A DNA stretch of 64,000 nucleotides from Lachnospiraceae bacterium (GTDB taxonomy: Bacteria; Bacillota; Clostridia; Lachnospirales; Lachnospiraceae): contig JAGAQU010000041.1 of assembly GCA_017622575.1 (NCBI GenBank), positions 1 through 64,000 of the forward strand, read 5' to 3'. The stretch's first letter is position 1. Each line of letters begins with the position of its first letter. Positions 51,587 through 58,762 of this stretch are shown here, one piece after another. The position numbers were made by a program, and so were the translations under genes. The notes beneath the pieces were generated by a model. That model saw only the letters and a program-made list of their open reading frames with translations, made no database searches and was not told the origin of the DNA.

Positions 51587-52754
51587 TATTTGTAACCCAA
51601 AACTCGTGTATTTTGCTTCCTGTTCCATTTTTTATAGGCTTATACAAAATCTTATCATTTAAAAACATATCTTCTTGTAATTTTGAGATCGCTTTTCCTA
51701 AGGTTTGAGCGTTTTCATATATTGGCGTTTGAAAATATCTACTTGATTGAATTAACTCACTGGCTGTTCCTCTCCAAGTTCCTTTATTCTGTTGTAATAG
51801 TTTTCTCACAGTTTCTACTATGGGATGAGTATTATATCTCTCAAGTGCCTGCTCCTTTTCCACGTCCTCTGAAGTTCCTAATATGCGCCATCTGCAACTA
51901 TCTTTGTCAAATTGCATTTGGTATTCATTCATATCAACATCACGGCCAGTAATTGATAACTTAGTTTGTTCATCCATTCGGTCATCCTTTGATAAAACTA
52001 TCATTGTATCACTTGCTCCAGTCAACCCCATTGTTCCAGAAATATTTGCAAACACATCACCGATGTCACGCATCTTTTTTGTATGATGTACTAACAGTAT
52101 GCAAATTTTGTGAGCATCCGCAAATTGCTTTAATGCCCCAGCTTCCCGATAATCTTGAGTATATGCTGACTCTCCGCGTTTGCAATCACTTCTTATTTTT
52201 GCAAATGTATCAATAACAATAAGCTTTGTTTCAGGTCTTTCTTGTAAATACTCTTCTAACTGCTGTATTAATCCATGTCCTAGATCCCGGCACTGAATAC
52301 TCATTGCAAATAAATTACTTGCTTGTGCCCCTCGTAAAACCTTACTCATTCTATCCTGTAGTCGTTGATAACTGTCCTCTAGCGCCAAATACAGTACGCC
52401 ACTTTTATTTGTTTTAAATCCAAGGAATGGCGTTCCATTTGATACTGCAATTGATAACATCATACACATCCAAGACTTTCCAAACTTAGGTGGCGATGCT
52501 AATATAGATAACCCTGCTGGGAGCATATTTTCTACTACAAAGAACATAGGTTCTATTTCCATATTCTTTAACTCATCTGCAGCATGAAAAAATAAAGGTT
52601 CTATTTTATCCACTGCTTTCACTACGCCATCTTCCACTGTGGTCTTGTGCTTTTTTCCTGTTACTAAATTAGACTCTGAACTCGCAATAAGTTCAGCAAC
52701 TCTCTGTCGCTCTTCTGTAGTAAGTCTTGAATTCTCTTCTCTCGCATTCGTAAT
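51576..52754 (-). CDS. RepA-like AAA ATPase/helicase, probable ATT start
   Basis: A hexameric-helicase-type ATPase (392 residues from the ATT). Walker A-like SPPKFGKSW, the LALEDSYQRLQDR segment, Walker B KLIVIDTFAK and LLVHHTKK are typical of the RepA/AAA_25 group; a winged-helix C-terminus follows. No ATG exists at the 5' end. The coding sequence continues 39 codons above the GTG at 52637, with clear protein character (RLTTEERQRVAELIASSESN). The only candidate start with a good ribosome site (AAGGGGGTG) is ATT at 52754. It overlaps the upstream gene. It probably initiates replication of the element at the adjacent iterons. Confidence 0.8.
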   Translation of the reverse strand: MTNAREENSRLTTEERQRVAELIASSESNLVTGKKHKTTVEDGVVKAVDKIEPLFFHAADELKNMEIEPMFFVVENMLPAGLSILASPPKFGKSWMCMMLSIAVSNGTPFLGFKTNKSGVLYLALEDSYQRLQDRMSKVLRGAQASNLFAMSIQCRDLGHGLIQQLEEYLQERPETKLIVIDTFAKIRSDCKRGESAYTQDYREAGALKQFADAHKICILLVHHTKKMRDIGDVFANISGTMGLTGASDTMIVLSKDDRMDEQTKLSITGRDVDMNEYQMQFDKDSCRWRILGTSEDVEKEQALERYNTHPIVETVRKLLQQNKGTWRGTASELIQSSRYFQTPIYENAQTLGKAISKLQEDMFLNDKILYKPIKNGTGSKIHEFWVTNNNH

Positions 52755-53044
52755 TCTTCACCCCCTTTATATTCCTTTACTAATTTTTCCCATTCTTTGT
52801 CCCATTTGGCTTGTACAAATTTCGCAACCGGCTTTAATTCCTTATCACGCTTTCGTTGATATTCTTCTACAACCTGTGCATAATACTTTCTTGCATTTGA
52901 ACATCCTGCCATTTCCAATTTCTGAATAACTTCTTCGCTCGAACCAGGATAGGTAATTTCATCCGCGTAAACTGACAGAAAAAAGTCTTTTGTCAATTTC
53001 ATATCTGGATGAATACTTTGAAGTAGTTCTTGACGGCTTGCCAT
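52664..53044 (-). CDS. Element replication-region protein of unknown function
   Basis: A 126-residue charged helical protein (TKDFFLSVYADEITYPGSSE, CSNARKYYAQVVEEYQ). Its C-terminal 30 codons overlap the RepA-like gene in another frame, which couples their translation. GAGGCGG lies before the ATG. Possibly a helicase loader by position; the family is not recognised. Confidence 0.65.
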   Translation of the reverse strand: MASRQELLQSIHPDMKLTKDFFLSVYADEITYPGSSEEVIQKLEMAGCSNARKYYAQVVEEYQRKRDKELKPVAKFVQAKWDKEWEKLVKEYKGGEELRMREKRIQDLLQKSDRELLNLLRVQSLI

Positions 53045-53056
53045 GTTATCACCGCC

Positions 53057-53254
53057 TCACTCTCCTGATAATGTATCAATATACTTATCCATAACTGTAA
53101 AATTTACACGAACACATTTACCTATTTTAATAATAGCTCCAGCTTCTTCTGCTATTCTACGCATGGTATTTCTTCCAAAACCATAGCGCATCCCTGCCTG
53201 CTCCAAAGTTCCACTTTTTTGTTCGGTATTATTATTTTTGTTTAAAGTTTTCAT
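53057..53254 (-). CDS. Small excisionase-like HTH protein (DUF6462-like)
   Basis: A 65-residue protein with a MerR/excisionase-like winged helix (MRYGFGRNTMRRIAEEAGAI, then KCVRVNFTVMDKYIDTL). AAAGGAG precedes the ATG. It is the first gene of the leftward operon, divergent from the repressor, so it is well placed as an early regulator or excisionase. It shares its fold pattern with the C-terminus of the 46010 gene. Confidence 0.78.
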   Translation of the reverse strand: MKTLNKNNNTEQKSGTLEQAGMRYGFGRNTMRRIAEEAGAIIKIGKCVRVNFTVMDKYIDTLSGE

Positions 53255-53270
53255 TTTTTTCTCCTTTCGC

Positions 53271-53315
53271 TTATCAATGTTTATACTTGTATTTTATCTT
53301 TTATCAATGTATAAT
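53271..53315. promoter_or_regulatory. Back-to-back early and lysogeny promoters with operator repeats
   Basis: Plus strand: TTGTAT (53287-53292), 17 bases, TATAAT (53310-53315) for the repressor. Minus strand: TTGATA (53302-53307), 16 bases, TATAAA (53280-53285) for the early operon. The decamer TTATCAATGT occurs at 53271 and 53301, 30 bases apart, each overlapping a promoter element of one or both directions. Confidence 0.7.
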
Positions 53316-53368
53316 TATAGATACGCATAATATTCTTTTCTCATTGTCGAACGGAGGTTTTGTATATC

Positions 53369-54064
53369 ATGATATACTCTTATGGTGACGTTAAAAACAA
53401 TAATATTATAGGAGAAAGACTTTATAAATTAAGAATGGACTCTGGTACAAGAGTCACAACTATAGCCGAATTTATTTGCAATAATTATTCAAAGACAAGA
53501 GATTTAGATGGATTGCGAACTGAATATTATAAATGGGAAAATGGCAATTTGGAACCAAGCCTTGAAATGTTAACTATTTTATGCAACTTTTACGATTGCG
53601 AAATAGACTACCTTTTAGGCAATATTTCAGAAAGGAAAAAATCCTATACTGATATAAACGAAAAGACCGGCCTATCTATCGCAGCTATCGAATCACTTAT
53701 ACAAACAAAAGAGGTTCATGATTTATTTTTTGGTCATAGACAAACAAAAAATGATAAACTTGACATCATAAATTTAATACTTACAGACAAAAAAAATGGT
53801 TTCTCTTCTTTCCTTGATATATTAACAGGTTTTTGCCGTTTTAATATTTCCAATGCAGAAAATAAAATGTATACTGTTGATAGTCATGGTATTACAGACT
53901 TCAGAGAAAAAAAAACTATACCTGGTGGTTCCACTCACTACAATCCTAAGCAAGCGCACTTTCACTTAGAAGATATGGAAAGTATGTATTATCTAAAAAT
54001 TTGGGACGCAATCAAGGAAATCAAAAAAGAATATTGCAAATCAAACAAAGCACCCGGTACCTAA
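53369..54064 (+). CDS. C1-like phage repressor
   Basis: A 231-residue regulator. The N-terminal XRE-like domain (IIGERLYKLRMDSGTRVTTI, SLEMLTILCNFYDCEIDYLL) binds DNA; the C-terminal 130 residues have no peptidase motif, so SOS self-cleavage is unlikely. ATG 53369 has ACGGAGG eleven bases upstream; a TTG three codons earlier is less well spaced. It lies alone on the plus strand at the right end, divergent from the early operon, and ends in its own terminator before attR. Confidence 0.82.
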   Translation: MIYSYGDVKNNNIIGERLYKLRMDSGTRVTTIAEFICNNYSKTRDLDGLRTEYYKWENGNLEPSLEMLTILCNFYDCEIDYLLGNISERKKSYTDINEKTGLSIAAIESLIQTKEVHDLFFGHRQTKNDKLDIINLILTDKKNGFSSFLDILTGFCRFNISNAENKMYTVDSHGITDFREKKTIPGGSTHYNPKQAHFHLEDMESMYYLKIWDAIKEIKKEYCKSNKAPGT

Positions 54065-54080
54065 TGTATCGAGTGCTTTT
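54050..54080 (+). terminator. Repressor terminator
   Basis: An 11-base stem with two wobble pairs (GCACCCGGTAC / GTATCGAGTGC), five-base loop, then TTTT. It overlaps the stop codon. Confidence 0.82.
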
Positions 54081-54099
54081 ATATTAAAAAATATTATTT

Positions 54100-54117
54100 G
54101 GGTCAAAACTTGGGTCA
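54100..54117. repeat. Integrase arm-type repeats, right end
   Basis: GGGTCA at 54100 and 54112, 12 bases apart as at the left end. Confidence 0.6.
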
Positions 54118-54170
54118 AACTTATATCGAAAATCCGCAAACACGCATAAATACTACATTCTTCAAGAAAA

Positions 54171-54218
54171 ATTGTACTTAATTTTATACAATCAGCCTGT
54201 ATTTGTCAATGTTTATCA
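54171..54218. other. attR (right attachment site)
   Basis: Same 21-base and 17-base segments as attL (54171-54191, 54202-54218) with ten non-matching bases between. It also holds a minus-strand TTGACA (54204-54209), 17 bases, TAAAAT (54181-54186), reading into the element toward the repressor's 3' end. Confidence 0.8.
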
Positions 54219-54308
54219 CATACCAGATAGCTTTAGAAAACGTGCAGAAAGCGTGCAAGCTTAACTGATAAACGAATTTTGGGCAGGAAAGCTTGTTTTG
54301 CCTTTCGT

Positions 54309-54480
54309 ATACCCTCGTTCCGCAGCTTCACGGCTTCTATTTCCGTTTTAAAGCTTCCCTCGAGGGTATTTCAGCGTCTTTCTTCCTCTCATACCCTCCT
54401 TTCAACGCTCCACGTCCTGAATTTCTGCTTAGAGGCTTCCCTCGAGGGTATTTCAGCGCATTCTGCCTTCCCATACCCTT
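54309..54480. repeat. 82-bp tandem repeat with internal inverted repeat
   Basis: ATACCCTY occurs at 54309, 54391 and 54473, and the 24-base block starting GCTTCCCTCGAGGGTATTTC at 54353 and 54435, all exactly 82 bases apart. Each unit can fold by pairing ATACCCTC with GAGGGTAT. The period is not a multiple of three, so it is not coding. It fills most of the 569-base gap between the repressor and the gene at 54634. Confidence 0.8.
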
Positions 54481-54563
54481 CCACCGTTCCACAGCTTCAT
54501 AAAGACTCGCCCAAAAAGCTCCTCACTATTTTTGACAAGGTTTGACAATAATAAGAATACCCC

Positions 54564-54590
54564 TAATATTTATCACAATTTGTCCGATAT
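54564..54590 (+). promoter_or_regulatory. Candidate sigma-D (flagellar) promoter
   Basis: TAAT (54564-54567), exactly 15 bases, TCCGATAT (54583-54590): 10 of 12 positions match the Bacillus sigma-D consensus TAAA-N15-GCCGATAT. An alternative sigma-A-like TTGACA (54542) with TAATAT is also present. Confidence 0.5.
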
Positions 54591-54633
54591 AGACTATAAC
54601 AATGGCTATCACATAACCAAGGAGGGTGAAAAA

Positions 54634-55260
54634 ATGAGTGTAAATGGAGTTACAGGCACATCTGATGTTTACAGCACCTACTCTGCTGCCAAAACACAGA
54701 CAACTGCTGCCGCAAAGACAGAAGACACAAAAGCAAATGCTTCCACCTCTTCTGCAGAGTCCGCCGGAGTTGTATATGAGCCTTCGGAGGAAGCCAAATC
54801 CGCTTCCCAGAAGACAACAAAGAAATATACACCTGACGCAAACCTGATTGCCAAGCTGAAAGCAGATTCCGAGGCCAGGACCGCACAGTTTAAGAGCCTG
54901 GTGGAACAGATGCTGACAAAGCAGGGCAAAACCTATAACAATGCAAACGATATCTGGAGCATTCTTGCAAGCGGTGACTTTACCGTGGATCCTGCCACCA
55001 AAGCACAGGCACAGGCTGACATCGCCGAGGACGGTTACTGGGGTGTTTCTCAGACCTCTCAGCGTATCCTTGATTTTGCAACTGCACTGACCGGCGGGGA
55101 TCCCGACAAGATTGATGAAATGCGTGCCGCTTTCGAGAAGGGTTATAAGCAGGCGGAAAAAACCTGGGGCGGTGAACTTCCCGAAATTTCCAAAAAAACC
55201 TATGACGCCGTTCTGGCAGGCTTTGACAAAATGAAAGAGGAAGCCGGCATTACGGAGTGA
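54634..55260 (+). CDS. Conserved Lachnospiraceae protein of unknown function, possibly flagellar regulon
   Basis: A 208-residue protein without signal peptide or membrane segment. A Ser/Thr/Ala-rich disordered N-terminus (VTGTSDVYSTYSAAKTQTTA) precedes a conserved C-terminal domain from about residue 75 (LIAKLKADSEARTAQFKSLV, EDGYWGVSQTSQRILDFATA, WGGELPEISKKTYDAV). ATG 54634 has AAGGAGGG upstream. I recall similar proteins of unknown function in related genomes. The sigma-D-like promoter hints at a motility link. It ends in a terminator. Confidence 0.75.
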   Translation: MSVNGVTGTSDVYSTYSAAKTQTTAAAKTEDTKANASTSSAESAGVVYEPSEEAKSASQKTTKKYTPDANLIAKLKADSEARTAQFKSLVEQMLTKQGKTYNNANDIWSILASGDFTVDPATKAQAQADIAEDGYWGVSQTSQRILDFATALTGGDPDKIDEMRAAFEKGYKQAEKTWGGELPEISKKTYDAVLAGFDKMKEEAGITE

Positions 55261-55293
55261 CCGATCATTAACAGATAAATGATGTCGTTAAAA

Positions 55294-55330
55294 AGCCGGA
55301 CAGTTGCAAAAACTGCCCGGCTTTCATTTT
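55294..55330 (+). terminator. Terminator after the 208-residue protein gene
   Basis: A 12-base stem with one mismatch (55294-55305 with 55311-55322), loop GCAAA, then TTCATTTTTT. Confidence 0.88.
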
Positions 55331-55355
55331 TTCCAAACATATTGTCTCTGCACCG

Positions 55356-56900
55356 TCACCGCATAATCAGAATCTTATCTCCCGGCTTCACCTCATCGCC
55401 GTTAAGTTCATTGGTCTGTCTGATGGCCGAGATGGGCACATAATATCTTTTTCCGATATCCCACAGGCTATCTCCCTCTCTTACTACATAGACGGCAAGG
55501 GACGGCAGCGAATCGATCTTTTCACTGTCAAGCTCCGCAGTCTCGATCTCCTCCACGATCTTTTCTTTCCACTCCCTGTAAATATTGGAGCAGAAAAACA
55601 GGACACATTTCACATCGATTTCTCCGCCATCAATTATGGTTGCCGTGATCTGCTCCAGATATGCCTTTACCGGGCAGACACAGTTTTTGCCGATTTCTTC
55701 TGCTTCCAGAATGTAATTGAAAGGAATGCTCATTCGCCTTAAACCAAAGCGGTTTTCTTCTCCGCTGTTCTCATAAAGAATTCTCAAGTTTGCCACACCT
55801 GCTATCTCGACCCCCTGCTCCGCAAGAGACGTATTCGATATCTGCAGGATGCCGGAGGTATGAAGAATTCTGACAGGATGCTCTCCCTCTTCCATCTTAA
55901 AATTCTGGGCAAGCTTCATCTTGCCGCTCCTTCTTTGCAGAAACTGCCGAAAGCCCGCTTCCTTCTCCATCACTTTGGTTTCTTTTACCACACCATAAAC
56001 GTCCGATAAAATGGTAAGCTGTTCCTCCTCGTAGGCACAGATATTTAAGTTTAAGATAAGTTCAAAGGTAAAGACCCTCTCCTCACCGTCAAAATCCGGT
56101 CTGACCGTCACTTCCTTTATCTCCGGTACATAACTGATTTCCGGAATCATTCCCTCCAAAGCACCATCGCAGTCCACAGTTCCCGAGAAAGGCAGCGTGG
56201 TTTCATAATGACAGATTTCTTCTTCCCCTTCCCCTCTGTAGACAAAGAAGGCTTTGATTTCTCCCTGCAAGGAAATCTTATCCTGCAGCATCTTGAATTC
56301 TACCTCTGAAGGTGCGATATCATACCAGACAGCTTCCATAATATTCGGAAAGCTTCCCGGTATTTCCACTTCCTCCTTCATTCGGAAAATATCCTTTTTC
56401 TTCATGGCAAGAGATGCGATGGAAAGTGCCTTCTTCCGGAACTCGACCGGTTCATCTCCGGAAATGTCCACTGCTGTTTCCTCATCTCTTATCTCGCTGC
56501 ACACCGCTTTCAGCGAAATGACGGACTGCACACTGAATTTTCTGGAATTGATCATGGTGGTGGTAAGGTCTTCTATTTCCGGAGTGACCTCCACGGTGTC
56601 ATTGCACGCTACCCCTGACATATAGATCTGCTCCTCAAAGGGAATTTCTCCCTCCATGACCGCCACATCTGCTTTTGTTCCTTCTGCCAGATAGAGAATG
56701 CGAAACTGTAGTTTTCCCTTCACTCCCGCATGGTCATCCGTCACTCTTATTTCTTCTATGACCACATTCCCTTTATCCATGATGAGCTTTACGGCATCCG
56801 GCTTTGAATCGGAAATATTACTATCTTTTTCCAGCGTTGTCTGAATGGACGCCATGCACTTTTGGCTGTCCATATGTATATTGCGCTTTACTAATTCCAC
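55356..56900 (-). CDS. SPOCS (DUF3794) and LysM domain protein, spore-related
   Basis: A 514-residue protein with a GTG start seven bases after GGGAGG. It contains repeated DUF3794/SPOCS-type units (about 40-150, 170-290, 315-450; the motif VKGKLQFRILYLAEG and its later copies) and a C-terminal LysM (YVVREGDSLWDIGKRYYVPI). SPOCS-LysM proteins are known from clostridial spore coat or cortex assembly. There is no signal peptide. It lies 61 bases after pyrD in the same direction, so it may share transcripts, but a separate sporulation promoter is likely. Confidence 0.88.
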   Translation of the reverse strand: MELVKRNIHMDSQKCMASIQTTLEKDSNISDSKPDAVKLIMDKGNVVIEEIRVTDDHAGVKGKLQFRILYLAEGTKADVAVMEGEIPFEEQIYMSGVACNDTVEVTPEIEDLTTTMINSRKFSVQSVISLKAVCSEIRDEETAVDISGDEPVEFRKKALSIASLAMKKKDIFRMKEEVEIPGSFPNIMEAVWYDIAPSEVEFKMLQDKISLQGEIKAFFVYRGEGEEEICHYETTLPFSGTVDCDGALEGMIPEISYVPEIKEVTVRPDFDGEERVFTFELILNLNICAYEEEQLTILSDVYGVVKETKVMEKEAGFRQFLQRRSGKMKLAQNFKMEEGEHPVRILHTSGILQISNTSLAEQGVEIAGVANLRILYENSGEENRFGLRRMSIPFNYILEAEEIGKNCVCPVKAYLEQITATIIDGGEIDVKCVLFFCSNIYREWKEKIVEEIETAELDSEKIDSLPSLAVYVVREGDSLWDIGKRYYVPISAIRQTNELNGDEVKPGDKILIMR

Positions 56901-56961
56901 AAAAAAACCTCCCTGCGTGTACTTGTTTTAATATATGACGCAGAAAGGTTTCTTATGACTT

Positions 56962-57867
56962 TTACTCGTTAACTGCCCCGATCAGGTCGGTAACATTTTC
57001 CACATGATAGGTTTCCATGTATTCTTCGATTCCTCTTATCACTTCCCCGGTGGCATAAGGATTCACAAAATTCATGGCACCCACCGATACGGCGCTGGCT
57101 CCCGCCAGCAGAAATTCAACGGCATCCTCGCCGGTTGCAATGCCTCCCATACCGATCACCGGAATCTTCACCGCATGGGAAGCCTGGTATACCATCCGCA
57201 CGGCAATGGGTTTGATGGCGGGACCCGACATTCCTCCTGTCTTGTTTGCCAGTGCAAATCTTCTTCTGTGAATATCGATCTTCATTCCCGTGATGGTGTT
57301 GATCAGGGATATGGCATCGCTTCCGGCTGCCTCCGCTGCCTTTGCCATCTCTGTAATATCCGTCACATTGGGACTTAACTTCATGATTACCGGCTGTTTT
57401 GCCTTTTTCTTAATCTGAGAAGTGATATCAAAAAGGCATTCCGCCTTCTGTCCAAAAGCAATGGCTCCCTCCTTCACATTGGGACAGGAAACATTGATCT
57501 CCAGCATATCCACCGGCGCGTCGGAAAGCTTTTCCACCACTTCCAGATAATCCTCCACCGATTTTCCACAAACATTTACAATGATCCTTGTGTCATACTG
57601 CTTCAAAAAAGGAATATCTCTTTCCATGAAAACATCGATTCCGGGATTCTGCAGACCAATGGCATTTAACATACCCCCATAGGTTTCTGCCACTCTCGGA
57701 GTCGGATTGCCGGGCCAGGGCACATTGGCAACTCCCTTTGTCACCACGCCGCCCAGTCTGTTCAAATCCACAAATTCTCCGTACTCCATACCGGAACCAA
57801 AGGTTCCAGAAGCTGTCATAACAGGATTTTTAAACTCCACTCCTGCGATTGTCACTTTTGTATTCAT
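56962..57867 (-). CDS. pyrD: Dihydroorotate dehydrogenase B, catalytic subunit
   Basis: A 301-residue FMN enzyme of pyrimidine synthesis that oxidises dihydroorotate. The substrate motifs NPVMTASGTFGSG, INVSCPNVKEG (with the catalytic Cys of class 1B) and GMGGIATGEDAVEFLLAGA are diagnostic. It works with the PyrK subunit encoded 44 bases upstream and uses NAD. Length is normal. Confidence 0.96.
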   Translation of the reverse strand: MNTKVTIAGVEFKNPVMTASGTFGSGMEYGEFVDLNRLGGVVTKGVANVPWPGNPTPRVAETYGGMLNAIGLQNPGIDVFMERDIPFLKQYDTRIIVNVCGKSVEDYLEVVEKLSDAPVDMLEINVSCPNVKEGAIAFGQKAECLFDITSQIKKKAKQPVIMKLSPNVTDITEMAKAAEAAGSDAISLINTITGMKIDIHRRRFALANKTGGMSGPAIKPIAVRMVYQASHAVKIPVIGMGGIATGEDAVEFLLAGASAVSVGAMNFVNPYATGEVIRGIEEYMETYHVENVTDLIGAVNE

Positions 57868-57911
57868 ACTGCCTGTTCCTTTCCTTATCTGCGCGCAGCG
57901 CCTTCTTCAGC

Positions 57912-58700
57912 CTAAATATCTACATCTTCCGCATCAAACACGGGACCGTCGGTACAGATTCTTGCATTATTCACATGGGAATGGTGATCCTTCTTCGTTG
58001 TCCTGCACACACAGCCAAGACAGGCGCCCACACCGCATGCCATTCTCTCCTCCAGGGAAATGTATGCTTTGATTCCTTTTTCCTTTGCATAGCGCTTGAT
58101 CGCACGGAGCATGGGCATAGGACCGCAGGCCATGATCACATCTGCCTGCACATTTCTCTCCTCCATCACTGTCAGCACATTACCCTTCACGCCCTCGCTT
58201 CCGTCCTCCGTTGCCACATAGACCCCCGCATATTTCTCAAGGTCCTCCTTCAAAAACAGATTTCCGTCACGATATCCTGCGATAGCGATCACGGAAGTAC
58301 CTTTCTCTTTTAGTTCCTTTGCCAGCTCTACCATAGGCGGGATACCGATACCGCCTCCCAAAAGGACCACTGTCCTGTCCTTTCCTTCCTCCACAGGGAA
58401 ACCATTTCCGAGAATCCCCAAAATGTCTACTTCTTCCCCGGCAGAATAACCGGAAAATTCGTCCGTCCCTTTTCCTGCAACTCTGTACACAATGCGGAGG
58501 GCCGACTTTTCTCTGTCCACCTCGCAGATGCTGATGGGTCTGGGAAGCAGAGTGCTCTTATCCTTGGGATAGACCCCGATAAACTGCCCTGCCAAAGCGT
58601 CCTGCGCAAGCTCTGTCAGAAGCCACATATCATAAATGTCCGGTGCGATCATTTTCTGATCCAGCACCCTCGCCGTCACTTTCTTCTTTTTCTTCTCCAT
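57912..58700 (-). CDS. pyrK: Dihydroorotate dehydrogenase B, electron transfer subunit
   Basis: A 262-residue FAD and 2Fe-2S protein that passes electrons from PyrD to NAD. The flavin motif LLPRPISICEVD, nucleotide motif VVLLGGGIGIPPM and a C-terminal cysteine cluster (MACGVGACLGCVCRT, then ICTDGPVF) are present. I start at ATG 58700, which has AGGAG seven bases upstream; an in-frame ATG at 58745 adds 15 residues but has a worse site. The cluster order is pyrC, pyrK, pyrD. Confidence 0.95.
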   Translation of the reverse strand: MEKKKKKVTARVLDQKMIAPDIYDMWLLTELAQDALAGQFIGVYPKDKSTLLPRPISICEVDREKSALRIVYRVAGKGTDEFSGYSAGEEVDILGILGNGFPVEEGKDRTVVLLGGGIGIPPMVELAKELKEKGTSVIAIAGYRDGNLFLKEDLEKYAGVYVATEDGSEGVKGNVLTVMEERNVQADVIMACGPMPMLRAIKRYAKEKGIKAYISLEERMACGVGACLGCVCRTTKKDHHSHVNNARICTDGPVFDAEDVDI

Positions 58701-58762
58701 GGTAAACTCCTGTCTGTATTCCTGACTCAGGTTTTTTCCTTCCATTTTACTTCATTTCCTGC

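Larger units (their letters stand above)
40286..54218. mobile_element. Compact integrated prophage-like element (about 13.9 kb)
   Basis: Bounded by matching att segments at 40286-40333 and 54171-54218, with integrase at the left and repressor at the right. From right to left the minus strand carries a small HTH protein, an unknown, RepA-like ATPase, two small proteins, TerS, TerL, zinc-ribbon protein, a 329-residue unknown, portal, an HTH-type protein, minor capsid, probable tail chaperone, tape measure and a tiny membrane protein. Base composition is AT-richer than the host genes. No major capsid, tail tube, baseplate, portal protease or lysis gene is recognisable. All frames are intact, so it is either a satellite-like element or a prophage with clean deletions. 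Confidence 0.88.

Noticed and set aside
54309..54480. CRISPR array
   Set aside because: The units are 82 bp with diverged sequence between conserved blocks, only 2.5 copies, and no cas gene is near.
54279..54545. Possible short plus-strand gene across the 82-bp repeats
   Set aside because: The repeat period is not a multiple of three, so the copies are read in different frames and cannot encode a repeated protein.
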